From Planctomycetia bacterium (GTDB lineage: Bacteria; Planctomycetota; Planctomycetia; Pirellulales; PALSA-1355), in the NCBI GenBank assembly GCA_016200205.1, contig JACQFF010000059.1, positions 1 through 36,190 on the forward strand: 36,190 nt of DNA. Reading direction: 5' to 3'. The notes below the pieces were generated by a model. The model ran no database searches. It was not told the origin of the DNA and saw nothing but the letters and a program-made list of their open reading frames with translations. A program made the translations under genes and the position numbers. Shown here piece by piece: positions 16,564-25,556 of this stretch; the first letter of the stretch is position 1; each line of letters opens with the position of its first letter.

Positions 16564-17658
16564 CTAGTCAGGATCGGTCGCCAGGCTAGGCCGCGGGCGC
16601 GTGGCGTCTGGAGTGGTGCCCAGATTCCGATGTGCCACGAGCTCGGCCGTGATGCTGACGGCGATTTCCATGACCGTTTGCGAACCGATGTCGAGTCCCA
16701 CGGGAGCGTACACTCGATCGAGCGCCTCGGGCGAGATTCCTTCGGCCAGCAGGTCGTCGAAGATCAGTTTGATTTTGCGTTTGCTGCCGATCATGCCCAC
16801 GTAGCGGCCCCCTCGGTCGGCCAAGTGAAAAAGGGCTTCTTCGTCGTGGTTATGTCCGCGGGTCACAATCAGACAATACGTGTTGGGCGTGATCTCCAAG
16901 TTAGGCAGCACTTCGGTCATTGATCCCGCGATCCGCCGTTGGGCGCGGGGAAAGCGGGCTTCAGTCACGTACTCTTGCCGATCGTCGATGACCCAGACGT
17001 CGAAATCGAGCTCGGCGGCGAGATTGCCCACCGCCTGGCCAACATGCCCCCCGCCGACGATGATCAATCGCGAGCGCGGCAGCATCGGCAGATAAGCCAC
17101 GCCACGTCGTGCACTGGGCCGCGGCCGATCGGACAGCGGCTGCAAGCCATCGCGAATCGCGCGCGGCGCCAGGCCCTCTTCCAACGGTCCGCGGATGTGA
17201 TCCATGAGTCGCCCGTCGGCGTCGAACAAATAACTGGCCGTTTCCGGCAAGCCGCTGGCTTCGGCGTCGAATACGATCGCTTCGGTTCCGCCGGCTCCCT
17301 GGCTGCCCATTTCGCGCAACTTCAAAAAATAGTCGCGAGCGGCCGTACGCGACATCGAATCGATCAGCACTTGCATTCGACCGCCGCAAATCAGGCCGTC
17401 GTCCCAACCATAGTCATCATCAAGCTGAAAGCGGACCACCGAAGCATCGTCCTTGGCCAAGACCGCCAGGGCTTGCCGCTTCACCTCGGCCTCGACGCAG
17501 CCGCCTCCCAAAGTGCCTGACTGGGAGCCATCGTCGAAAACGAGCATCGCCGCGCCCGGCTTTTGGGGCGTAGACCCCCGCGTTTCGACCAGCCGACAAC
17601 AGGCGACGCGGCGGCCGCTTTGGACGGCGGATATCAATCGATCGAGAAGTTCACGCAT
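16564..17658 (-). CDS. xdhC: XdhC/CoxI family molybdoenzyme maturation protein
   Basis: XdhC proteins bind molybdenum cofactor and hand it, after sulfuration, to xanthine-dehydrogenase-type enzymes. The 364-aa protein shows the N-terminal XdhC/CoxI domain (VETRGSTPQKPGAAM at residues 24-38, SGTLGGGCVEAEV at 47-59, ICGGRM at 90-95) and a C-terminal Rossmann domain (SRLIIVGGGHVGQAVGNLA, then VIDDRQEYV and TRGHNHDEEAL, YVGMIGSKRK). The start at 17658 (MRELLDRL) is preferred because the family domain begins there. The frame stays open upstream to 18204, but that part overlaps the divergent psd gene and has no family match. A start at 17736 is possible. It is followed on the same strand by the mocA-like gene across a MITE. 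Confidence 0.9.
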   Translation of the reverse strand: MRELLDRLISAVQSGRRVACCRLVETRGSTPQKPGAAMLVFDDGSQSGTLGGGCVEAEVKRQALAVLAKDDASVVRFQLDDDYGWDDGLICGGRMQVLIDSMSRTAARDYFLKLREMGSQGAGGTEAIVFDAEASGLPETASYLFDADGRLMDHIRGPLEEGLAPRAIRDGLQPLSDRPRPSARRGVAYLPMLPRSRLIIVGGGHVGQAVGNLAAELDFDVWVIDDRQEYVTEARFPRAQRRIAGSMTEVLPNLEITPNTYCLIVTRGHNHDEEALFHLADRGGRYVGMIGSKRKIKLIFDDLLAEGISPEALDRVYAPVGLDIGSQTVMEIAVSITAELVAHRNLGTTPDATRPRPSLATDPD

Positions 17659-17843
17659 ACTTGCTAGCTTATCTGGCACCGCGATCTGCGACAACAGAGG
17701 GCGCGCTCGAGGCTCAGCAATGTCGATCAATCCCATATCGCAGTGCGATATACGCCTCAAAAAATCGTTCCTTCTCAACCCTTTTGGCAAGCGATAGTAT
17801 GTTGGTTTGATGGCGGTAGTGCACTGGGGGTTGTCCAGGAAAC

Positions 17844-18800
17844 ATGAGCAAGCTCGAATCCTCGCCTGTGCGGTTGCGTCCCGAGCCTCTGCCCGACAAT
17901 TTGCGCAGCGTGCAGCCCGGCGGCGGGTTTTGCTACCGAGCTGAATTGGCGTGGGGGGTCTGGCGGCGGTGGTATTTGCGCCATTTTCGGCCCGGCTACG
18001 TCCGAACGATGGCCGCGCGTCGGACGGGCCAATCGACCGGTGCTCCGCACGATATCCTGGATCCCCGCGATCTGAAGTACTGCCGCAACCAGTGCGACTG
18101 CGATTGGGCCGGAGAGCTGGACCCGTTTCGTTGGCGAGAGAAGCTGCCGTTTGCCCGCTGGGGTTTGGCCGAATTGCAGTTGATGGGCTATCCCTTGCTG
18201 GCACTGACGATCAGCGGGGCATGGTTCGCCTGGTACCTGGCCATGGTCCCGGGCGTCGTGTTGGGATCGCTTGTCTATTTTTTCCGCGACCCGCGGCGGC
18301 ACGTGCCCGAGGGAGCCGGACTGTTGGTCTCACCCGCCGACGGGACGGTGGCCGAGATCTCAGCGCTTGCGCATGACGATTTTATCGGCGGTCCCGCTGT
18401 GCGGATCGGGATTTTTTTGTCCATTTTCAACGTCCATATCAATCGGGCACCCGCCGAATCGCGGGTGATCCGTTTGCGTTACTCACCCGGCGCGTTCCTC
18501 AATGCTCTGAATCCCGAGAGTACGATTCGCAACGAGAACTTGTGGATTGGGCTGGAAGAGGAGAGTTCGCCCCATCGACGGCTCGTGGTTCGGCAGATTG
18601 CCGGGCTGATTGCCAGACGGATCGTGTGCGACCTGCGCAGCGGCGAGGTAGTCGCACGCGGACACAAATTCGGTATGATCAAGCTAGGCTCGCGCACCGA
18701 ACTGATCTTTCCGGCTGAAACCGGGCTGCAGGTCCTGGCCAAAATCGGCGATAAAGTCCAAGGCGGCTGCACGGTTTTGGCCCGCTACGAAAGCACATGA
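17844..18800 (+). CDS. psd: Phosphatidylserine decarboxylase with Cys-rich N-terminal extension
   Basis: Psd converts phosphatidylserine to phosphatidylethanolamine using a self-made pyruvoyl group. In this 318-aa protein, residues 110-318 are the Psd core: a hydrophobic helix pair (about 114-145), LVSPADGTVAEI (161-172), FLSIFNVHINRAP (191-203) and the self-cleavage site GMIKLGSRTEL with the Gly282-Ser283 bond. The GSR form is that of the short Psd type. The first ~110 residues are an unusual extension with Cys30, Cys80, Cys84 and Cys86 (KYCRNQCDCDW) and aromatic/Arg motifs (WRRWYLRHFRPGYVR); its role is unknown. CAGGAAAC precedes ATG 17844. pssA starts 24 nt downstream, giving the PE pathway as a pair. 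Confidence 0.92.
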   Translation: MSKLESSPVRLRPEPLPDNLRSVQPGGGFCYRAELAWGVWRRWYLRHFRPGYVRTMAARRTGQSTGAPHDILDPRDLKYCRNQCDCDWAGELDPFRWREKLPFARWGLAELQLMGYPLLALTISGAWFAWYLAMVPGVVLGSLVYFFRDPRRHVPEGAGLLVSPADGTVAEISALAHDDFIGGPAVRIGIFLSIFNVHINRAPAESRVIRLRYSPGAFLNALNPESTIRNENLWIGLEEESSPHRRLVVRQIAGLIARRIVCDLRSGEVVARGHKFGMIKLGSRTELIFPAETGLQVLAKIGDKVQGGCTVLARYEST

Positions 18801-18824
18801 GGCTGCCACGAGCAGCATCGAACG

Positions 18825-19694
18825 ATGAATCGAATTCGCACGGTTGCTGTCTTTCCCACGGTTTTCACGCTGGGGAATTTGATTTGCGGCTTCTTTGCCA
18901 TCGTCGTCGCCGCCCGGGTGGAGCGGCCGACTTCGTTGGACATTCCGCGCGCGGTCGATATCGCCTTTCAGCATCCCACCGGGCTGATGAGACAGTTGGA
19001 CCCGACCGACGATACGCACAACATCATGCTCAGCGGCTGGCTGATTTTTTTGGCCATGGTTTTCGATGCCTTGGACGGACACGTGGCCCGGCTGGCGCGC
19101 ACCACGAGCGATTTTGGTGCGCAGTTGGACAGTCTGTGCGATATCGTGTCGTTCGGCGTTGCGCCGGGCTTTCTGCTGGTCAAAATGTGTCCGACGTTTA
19201 CCTATTCGCACAATAAAGTATGGGTCATTGCCGCCGCGTTTGCGGCTTGCGCGGCGCTACGGCTGGCGCGATTCAACGTCGAGATGGCCGAGGACGATGA
19301 CCACTTGCACTTTAGCGGGCTCCCCTCGCCGGCGGCCGCGGCTTCGATCGCGGGGTTCGCCATTTTGTTCTATGAGCTGCGGCGCGGTGGAAATCAACTG
19401 ATGTATGCGGCCGAAATCGACAAAGTCGTGCAGAACGCGCTGCCGTTCTTCGCGGTGCTCGTGGCGCTGTTGATGGTGTCGCGGATTCCTTACCCGCATG
19501 TGGTCAATCAATTGCTCAGCGGTCAGCGCAGCTTCGGCCACGTCGTGGCCCTGGTATTCGCGGTGGCGGCGATTATGTCGATCCACGGCTATTCGGTGCC
19601 GATTATCGGCTGCGTTTTCGTGCTCGCTCCGCCGGTGAAGTACCTCTGGCAACGCCTCTACGCGCGGCGCGAAACTCAAGACCCGATCTTCTGA
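18825..19694 (+). CDS. pssA: CDP-diacylglycerol-serine O-phosphatidyltransferase
   Basis: PssA makes phosphatidylserine from CDP-diacylglycerol and serine. The 289-aa integral membrane protein carries the complete CDP-alcohol phosphotransferase motif DG-x2-AR-x8-G-x3-D-x3-D, seen as DGHVARLAR then G-AQL-D-SLC-D (about residues 84-106). Around it are the hydrophobic helices of the family (VFTLGNLICGFFAIVVAA, WLIFLAMVFDALDG and later segments). ALRLARFNVE and FSGLPSPAAAA are type II PssA blocks. The ATG at 18825 lies 24 nt after the psd stop. Product is passed to Psd in the same membrane. ribE follows after 15 nt, so psd-pssA-ribE are likely one transcript. Confidence 0.95.
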   Translation: MNRIRTVAVFPTVFTLGNLICGFFAIVVAARVERPTSLDIPRAVDIAFQHPTGLMRQLDPTDDTHNIMLSGWLIFLAMVFDALDGHVARLARTTSDFGAQLDSLCDIVSFGVAPGFLLVKMCPTFTYSHNKVWVIAAAFAACAALRLARFNVEMAEDDDHLHFSGLPSPAAAASIAGFAILFYELRRGGNQLMYAAEIDKVVQNALPFFAVLVALLMVSRIPYPHVVNQLLSGQRSFGHVVALVFAVAAIMSIHGYSVPIIGCVFVLAPPVKYLWQRLYARRETQDPIF

Positions 19695-19709
19695 TTTGCC
19701 GAGGCGCCC

Positions 19710-20303
19710 ATGTTCACCGGCCTAGTCCAACATCTGGCGAGCGTCCGCGAAGTCCACTCGCGGCCGCCCGGAAAACGGCTCGTGGTCCTCTCGCCTCAAA
19801 TTGCCCGTGACGCGGCGCTGGGCGATAGCATCGCTATCAACGGTTGCTGCCTGACCGTAGTAGCCCGCGAACAAGATTTCTTGAGCTTCGATGCCGGCCC
19901 CGAGACTCTGGCCCGGACGAACCTCGGAGCGCTGTCTGCCGGCAGCCTGGTCAATTTAGAGCCTTCGCTGCGCGTCGGCGATCGCCTGGGCGGGCATTTT
20001 GTCACTGGCCATGTGGAAGGTGTTGGCACCCTTATGGAGCGAATAGACGATCGCGACTGGTCCACGCTCTGGTTTGGTTTTCCGGCCATTTTGGGCCGCT
20101 GTATGGTCGAAAAAGGTTCGGTTGCCGTCGATGGGGTCAGCTTGACTTTGGTCGATGTCGATGCGGAACGCTTCAGCGTGGCGCTGATTCCCCATACGCT
20201 CGAAGCTACCACGCTGGGCCGACTCGGCGTCGGCGGGCGCGTCAATTTGGAAACGGATTTGCTGGCCAAATACGCTCAAAAGCAAGGTATCGAACTTTGC
20301 TGA
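19710..20303 (+). CDS. ribE: Riboflavin synthase (alpha chain)
   Basis: Riboflavin synthase dismutates two 6,7-dimethyl-8-ribityllumazine molecules to riboflavin and a pyrimidine. The 197-aa protein begins with the canonical MFTGLV and is made of two homologous lumazine-binding barrels: residues ~1-97 (GDSIAINGCCLTV) and ~98-197 (GSVAVDGVSLTLV), with linker GGHFVTGHVEGVG. These are signatures of the true synthase rather than lumazine proteins. It begins 15 nt after pssA and probably shares its transcript; the pairing with lipid genes looks positional, not functional. Confidence 0.96.
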   Translation: MFTGLVQHLASVREVHSRPPGKRLVVLSPQIARDAALGDSIAINGCCLTVVAREQDFLSFDAGPETLARTNLGALSAGSLVNLEPSLRVGDRLGGHFVTGHVEGVGTLMERIDDRDWSTLWFGFPAILGRCMVEKGSVAVDGVSLTLVDVDAERFSVALIPHTLEATTLGRLGVGGRVNLETDLLAKYAQKQGIELC

Positions 20304-20386
20304 ATGCCCGTTGCGGCCAATCACTTCCGAAATGATCTGACTGCTGGCCCGAATTCCCGCTCAACAAAAAAACCGCCAGACTCCCG

Positions 20387-21310
20387 ATGCCAACGCCTGT
20401 CAGTAGCAATCAGACCATCTCCTACCTGTCGCGGCGCTTCGCCGAAGCCGGCATTCGATTGAACACTCGGCACGGTCAGAATTTTTTGATCGATCTGAAT
20501 TTGATGCGATTGATCGTCGAGCGAGCCGAGCTACTGCCCAGCGACGTCGTGCTGGAAGTCGGCACCGGCACCGGCGCGCTAACGGCATTGATGGCGCCGC
20601 GAGTCGCGGCCGTGGTGACGGTCGAACTCGATTCGCACCTTTATCGACTCGCCAGTGAGGAATTGTTCAGCTTTTCGAACGTGGTCATGCTAGCGCAGGA
20701 CGCGCTGAAAAACAAGAGCACGTTCGATTCTCGGCTGATCGCCGCGCTCCAACAGCAACTGGCCGCCGGACCGCATCGGCATTTGAAGCTCGTGGCCAAT
20801 TTGCCTTACAGTGTCGCCACGCCGGTGATTGCGAACCTGCTCTCCGCGGCGATGCTGCCCGAATCAATGACAGTGACGATCCAGAAGGAAGTCGCCGACC
20901 GGATCACGGCCGCACCGGGCACCAGGGATTACGGCTCGCTGAGCGTGTGGATCCAGAGCCAGTGCCGAGTGGAGCTCGTGCGCAACCTGCCTCCCACGGT
21001 CTTCTGGCCCCGGCCAAAAGTGGCCTCGGCCATCATTCACGTCGAAGTCGACGAGCAGCTACGGGGCCGGATCCCGGACCCAGCGTTTTTTCATGATTTC
21101 GTGCGGTCGCTGTTCTTCCATCGCCGTAAGTTCTTACGCAGCGTGCTGCAAAACGCTCTGAAAGGCCGGCTGGAAAAACCCGCCATCGACGAGATCCTGA
21201 TCCAAACCGGCTTGAGTCCGGAAAGTCGAGCCGAGCAGCTCGATGTCACGGCCATTTTGGGCCTCGCCGAGGCCGTCAGGGCTCGCTTGAGCCAAAAGCC
21301 CGACGATTAA
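20387..21310 (+). CDS. rsmA: 16S rRNA (A1518/A1519) dimethyltransferase
   Basis: RsmA (KsgA) dimethylates two adenines in the helix-45 loop of 16S rRNA, a late step of 30S assembly. In this 307-aa protein are RHGQNFLID (AdoMet-binding N-terminus), VLEVGTGTGALTALM (motif I), NLPYSVATPVI (the NLPY catalytic motif) and the C-terminal helical domain with FFHRRKFLRSVL. NLPY and GQNFL are diagnostic. The ATG at 20387 gives a normal length plus a short leader (MPTPVSSN). It is 83 nt after ribE on the same strand. Confidence 0.96.
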   Translation: MPTPVSSNQTISYLSRRFAEAGIRLNTRHGQNFLIDLNLMRLIVERAELLPSDVVLEVGTGTGALTALMAPRVAAVVTVELDSHLYRLASEELFSFSNVVMLAQDALKNKSTFDSRLIAALQQQLAAGPHRHLKLVANLPYSVATPVIANLLSAAMLPESMTVTIQKEVADRITAAPGTRDYGSLSVWIQSQCRVELVRNLPPTVFWPRPKVASAIIHVEVDEQLRGRIPDPAFFHDFVRSLFFHRRKFLRSVLQNALKGRLEKPAIDEILIQTGLSPESRAEQLDVTAILGLAEAVRARLSQKPDD

Positions 21311-21397
21311 CAAGAAATCGCCGGCGGGTTGTTCAAAAGACACCCGCGATTGACTATGATAGCAGCGATCAAAAACGATGCCACCGACTGGGGTAGC

Positions 21398-21622
21398 ATG
21401 AAACAGTTTGTCGAAATCCCTGGCGCGTTGCTGCTGAAATTAGCCAATTCCCAAGAGCTTCCGGATCTCCGCGCCGCGGGTGTCACCGAACAGAGCGAAA
21501 TCCGCATCAACCAGCACGGAGACATCGAGATGCTTCAGGCTGGCGATTGGGCCATCATTGGCGGTCTGCTTGGCGATTACAAAAACCGAATCAAAAGGCT
21601 CACCGGCCTCGACTGGTCATGA
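21398..21622 (+). CDS. Small conserved protein of unknown function (74 aa)
   Basis: This is a short acidic protein beginning MKQFVEIPGALLLKL with a central GVTEQSEIRINQHGDIE segment and ending IGGLLGDYKNRIKRLTGLDW. I associate very similar short proteins with planctomycetes but know no function. The start at 21398 (GGGGTAG upstream) is chosen because the preceding in-frame codons back to 21329 look unlike protein. It follows rsmA by 87 nt and precedes a long AT-richer gap. Confidence 0.6.
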   Translation: MKQFVEIPGALLLKLANSQELPDLRAAGVTEQSEIRINQHGDIEMLQAGDWAIIGGLLGDYKNRIKRLTGLDWS

Positions 21623-22080
21623 GCGGTTTAGCTTCGCTAGCCCATTTCTTCACGGGCAATGCCCGGGGGAGGCTGTGGTTTATTCAAGTAGTCGGGCCTG
21701 GGTGGCGGGGTTTCCTGTCAAATATTCGCACCATTTATTCAGTTAACCAAGGGATACTCGGCGGTAGTTTGGGCAAGATACAATCAATGGAAAGAAATTT
21801 TGCGCGTGGCGTTGTTTTAACCGGGGAAGCAAAACTGGTATTTTTTTGAGGACTGATAAGTTGGGCCGTGTTAACTTGGCGCAAGTTTGCTGAGCGTGCG
21901 CTGGGGACACGTGGCAGCGATAGTTTGGGAGTTGGTTCTAACCCGCTTGAAGAACCTACTTGGCTCTCCAAAGACGGTATCCTGCCTAACGGTTGCGCGA
22001 ACCGATTGAAATAGATAGAAACCCGTGCGCAGTCACCCACCCCAACACCCTCCTTTTCTCTGGTGAGAGTTAGGATAGCC
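21623..22080. other. Gene-free AT-richer region upstream of the lipid-synthase fusion
   Basis: This is 458 nt with no convincing ORF. It is visibly richer in A/T than the surrounding genes, with T-runs such as TTTTTTT (21840-21846), and contains GATACAAT (21777-21784), a -10-like box without a good -35. It may be a long 5' leader or promoter region for the 22081 gene. I see no riboswitch or recognisable RNA fold. Confidence 0.45.
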
Positions 22081-25000
22081 GTGCATCTCGATCATTTGCC
22101 CGGATCGTTTTTTGGTCCTTCCAACCTCGTCGACCTGCTGCGGCACCGTGCGTCGCACCAGGCGCATGATCGGGCGTTTACGTATTTAGTCGATGGCGAG
22201 ACCGACGAACTCCATTGGACGTACCAAGAGCTCGACCGTCAGGCCCGGGCTGTGGCCGGGCGGCTACAAGGCATGGGACTGGAGGGCCAACGGGCGCTGT
22301 TGCTCTACCCCGCCGGACTGGATTTTATCGCCGCGTTTTTCGGTTGTTTGTATGCGGGGGTAGTAGCCGTGCCGGCCTATCCGCCGCGGCGAAATCGTTC
22401 GCTGTCGCGGATTGAAGCGATCGCCGACGACGCCCAAGCAAGAATTGCGCTGACCACGTTTCAGGTGCTCGAGCGCGTGCAACCGGTCCTCGATCAGACA
22501 CCGGACCTCAAGAAAATCGCCTGGCTGGCGACCGACCAATTGCCCGAGGGAATTGAAGACCAATGGCAGCTTCCGGAAGTCCACGGCGATACGCTGGCGT
22601 TTTTGCAATACACGTCCGGTTCGACCGGCATGCCCAAGGGCGTCGTGCTGACGCACGCCAATCTGATCCACAACTCGGCGTCGATCGCCTATGCCTTCGA
22701 ACATACGCGCAGCGGCAGCGGCGTGTTTTGGCTTCCCAGCTATCACGACATGGGACTCATCGGCGGCATTCTGCAGCCGCTCTACATCGGGCAAGCCAAC
22801 GTGCTGCTTTCGCCGATGTCGTTCTTGCAGAAGCCTTACCGCTGGCTGAAGGCGATTTCGCACTACCGCGGCACCATCAGCGGCGGTCCGAACTTCGCCT
22901 ACGATCTGTGCGTGCGAAAAATCACACCGGAACAGCGTCAAACGCTCGATTTGAGCCGCTGGTGCCTGGCGTTCAACGGCGCCGAGCCGGTGCGGGCCGA
23001 AACGCTCGATCAATTCGCCAAAATGTTCGAGCCGTGCGGCTTCCGCCCGGAAGCATTCTACCCCTGTTACGGCATGGCCGAAGCGACGCTGATCGTCTCG
23101 GGCGGCTTCAAAGCGGCGTTGCCCGTGGTCCGCACCTTCGACGCGGAAGCCCTGGAAAACAACCAGGTGCTCGATGCCCTGGCCGACGAGGAAGGGGCAC
23201 GCGAACTGGTCGGCAGCGGCGGCAATTTGCTCGACCAACGGATCGTGATTGCCCATCCCGAAAACTTGACCAGCTTGCCCGCCGACCAGGTGGGGGAAAT
23301 CTGGGTTTCCGGTCCCAGCGTGGCGCAAGGCTATTGGAATCGCCCCGAAGAAACCCAACGCACTTTTCGGGCTTTTTTGAAAGACACCGGCGAAGGGCCC
23401 TTTCTCCGGACCGGCGACTTGGGTTTCATGCAAGACGGCGAGCTGTTCATCACTGGACGCTTGAAAGACCTGATCATCATTCGTGGGTTGAATCACTACC
23501 CACAGGATATCGAGTTGACCGTCGGCCAGAGCCATCCCCGATTGCGGCCGGGCAACGGAGCCGCGCTGGCCGTTGAGATCGATGGGATCGAGCGGCTGGT
23601 TGTGGTGCAGGAGATCGAACGCCGCCAGCAACGGGAGCTGGAGGGCGTATTCGAAGCGATCCGCCGCAACGTTTCGGCCGAGCATGAACTGCCGGTCGAG
23701 GCCATCGCATTGATCAAAGCCGGCAGTATTGCGAAAACATCCAGCGGCAAAATCCAGCGCCATGCCTGCCGGACGGCCTTTCTCGAGGGCTCGCTGGAAA
23801 TAGTCGGCCAGTGGCGCGCCTGGGCTGCCGCCACGGACGCGGCTCCGCCGAAGCAATCTCGCGACGCCGCGGACCGCGACCAGACCAAAACCGATCTCGA
23901 GCGACCCGCTCGGTCGCGACAGGTTTCGGCTCCGCATCCTGCGACCAACGGCGCGGCCGAGACCCAACGCGGTCCCAGCACCACGCTGAGCACTGCCGAA
24001 ATCGTGCTCGAACACGTGCGGCGAGTGGCCAAGGAGCGTGCGCTGGGGATCACGCTCGATAGCTCGATCGTCGAGCTGGGGCTCGATTCGCTGGAGCGCA
24101 TGGAAATCATCGCATCGCTGGAAGAGACCTACGGCGGACGGTTTCCCGAAGACGTGCTGCCGCAGATCGAAACCTGCCGCGAAGTCGCCTCCGCGGTCGA
24201 AGCCTATTTGGGTCCCACTCCGCGGATCCGCGGCGATCAGCCGGTCATTCACGAAATTCCTCCTGAAAACTATCGCTTCGAATGTTTCCCCGAGGTGCTG
24301 AGACTGCGGCAGACGATGGGCGAAATCGATGCTGCCGGATTGATGAACCCCTATTTCAAAGTCCACGAGAACGTGATTAAGGACACCACGAAGATCAATG
24401 GACGGAAATTGGTCAGCTTCTCCAGCTACAACTACGTCGGGATGTCGGGTGACCCACGGGTGGCGGCCGCCGCAAAGCAGGCCATCGATCGCTTTGGCAC
24501 GAGCGTTTCCGCCAGCCGATTGGTGTCGGGCGAAAAGACCATCCATCGCGAGCTGGAGCAGGCCCTCGCCAAGTTCGTCGGCGCCGAAGCGGCCATTGTC
24601 TATGTCAGCGGCCACGGCACGAATGAAACCACCTTGGGCCACCTGTTTGGACCCGGCGACTTGATCTTGCACGACGCGCTCGCCCACAACAGCATCGTAC
24701 AAGGCGCCATTCTTTCGGGTGCCCGCCGTAGGCCCTTTCCGCACAACGATTGGGAAGCGCTCGACAAGCTGCTCTCGGAGTTGCGGCCCACGTATCGGCG
24801 GGTCGTGATCGCGATTGAAGGCGTCTACAGCATGGACGGTGACATTGCCAATGTGCCCCGCTTCGTGGAAGTGAAGAAGCGGCATCGGGCATTCTTGTAC
24901 ATCGACGAGGCCCATTCGATCGGCGTGCTGGGCGCGCATGGGCGAGGTGTCGGCGAGCACTTCGGCATCCCTTCGCGCGACGTCGACATTTGGATGGGCA

Positions 25001-25536
25001 CGATAAGCAAGGCCCTTGGCAGTTGCGGGGGATATATCGCGGGCACGCAGACCTTAGTCGAGTACCTCAAGTACACGGCGCCGGGGTTTGTCTTTTCCGG
25101 CGGGATAAGTGCGGCCAATGCCGCCGCGGCATTGGCTTCGCTCAAGTTGCTCGAGGCCGAGCCCGAGCGGCTGACCCGCTTGCACCAACGTTCGGAACTG
25201 TTTCTGAATCTGGCTCGCCAGCGCGGTTTGGACACCGGCATCAGCCAGGGCTCGCCGGTTATCCCCGTGATCATCGGCAACTCGATGGATTGCTTGCGGC
25301 TCTCGCAAGCGTTGTTCGAGCGAGGCATCAACGTGCAGCCGATTTTGCATCCGGCGGTCGAAGAAAAGGCCGCCCGACTGCGATTCTTCATAACCTCGGA
25401 TCATACCGAACAGCAAATGCGCGACACGGTGGATGCGGTGACTGAAGAACTGGAAAAAATCGATCTGAAGTACCTCAGTCCGCCGACTCACAGCAACGGC
25501 CATCCCGCTTCGGCGTCCGCGGTCCGCGCACACTGA
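22081..25536 (+). CDS. Trimodular fatty acyl-AMP ligase / ACP / PLP alpha-oxoamine synthase fusion
   Basis: This 1151-aa fusion has three modules. Residues ~1-575 are a fatty acyl-AMP ligase-type adenylation domain: YTSGSTGMPKG (177-187), LPSYHDMGLIGG, FYPCYGMAEATL and GRLKDLIIIRGLNHYP. After a Pro/Ala/Arg-rich linker, residues ~637-715 are an acyl carrier domain with LGLDSLERM, the phosphopantetheine serine being Ser670. Residues ~729-1125 are a PLP fold-type I alpha-oxoamine synthase (AONS/KBL/SPT family) with GTSVSASRLVSGE, DEAHS (942-946) and GTISKALGS with the PLP lysine Lys977. The likely reaction is fatty acid activation, loading on its own ACP and decarboxylative condensation with an amino acid (serine, if SPT-like) to a long-chain alpha-oxoamine. 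GTG 22081 is chosen for the TTAGGAT upstream; 22063 is an alternative. An extended SDR faces it across a REPIN-like repeat. Confidence 0.92.
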   Translation: MHLDHLPGSFFGPSNLVDLLRHRASHQAHDRAFTYLVDGETDELHWTYQELDRQARAVAGRLQGMGLEGQRALLLYPAGLDFIAAFFGCLYAGVVAVPAYPPRRNRSLSRIEAIADDAQARIALTTFQVLERVQPVLDQTPDLKKIAWLATDQLPEGIEDQWQLPEVHGDTLAFLQYTSGSTGMPKGVVLTHANLIHNSASIAYAFEHTRSGSGVFWLPSYHDMGLIGGILQPLYIGQANVLLSPMSFLQKPYRWLKAISHYRGTISGGPNFAYDLCVRKITPEQRQTLDLSRWCLAFNGAEPVRAETLDQFAKMFEPCGFRPEAFYPCYGMAEATLIVSGGFKAALPVVRTFDAEALENNQVLDALADEEGARELVGSGGNLLDQRIVIAHPENLTSLPADQVGEIWVSGPSVAQGYWNRPEETQRTFRAFLKDTGEGPFLRTGDLGFMQDGELFITGRLKDLIIIRGLNHYPQDIELTVGQSHPRLRPGNGAALAVEIDGIERLVVVQEIERRQQRELEGVFEAIRRNVSAEHELPVEAIALIKAGSIAKTSSGKIQRHACRTAFLEGSLEIVGQWRAWAAATDAAPPKQSRDAADRDQTKTDLERPARSRQVSAPHPATNGAAETQRGPSTTLSTAEIVLEHVRRVAKERALGITLDSSIVELGLDSLERMEIIASLEETYGGRFPEDVLPQIETCREVASAVEAYLGPTPRIRGDQPVIHEIPPENYRFECFPEVLRLRQTMGEIDAAGLMNPYFKVHENVIKDTTKINGRKLVSFSSYNYVGMSGDPRVAAAAKQAIDRFGTSVSASRLVSGEKTIHRELEQALAKFVGAEAAIVYVSGHGTNETTLGHLFGPGDLILHDALAHNSIVQGAILSGARRRPFPHNDWEALDKLLSELRPTYRRVVIAIEGVYSMDGDIANVPRFVEVKKRHRAFLYIDEAHSIGVLGAHGRGVGEHFGIPSRDVDIWMGTISKALGSCGGYIAGTQTLVEYLKYTAPGFVFSGGISAANAAAALASLKLLEAEPERLTRLHQRSELFLNLARQRGLDTGISQGSPVIPVIIGNSMDCLRLSQALFERGINVQPILHPAVEEKAARLRFFITSDHTEQQMRDTVDAVTEELEKIDLKYLSPPTHSNGHPASASAVRAH

Positions 25537-25556
25537 GCCGCTGTTTCAAAGCGTCT

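Noticed and set aside
17659-18204. N-terminal extension of XdhC into the psd gene
   Set aside because: The XdhC domain starts at 17658 and the upstream codons read the reverse complement of psd; the residues have no family character.
22264-24960. Very long open frame antisense to the acyl-ligase fusion gene
   Set aside because: It mirrors the codon structure of a well-supported GC-rich gene, has low-complexity His/Gln/Arg/Gly-rich translation and no domain or ribosome site.
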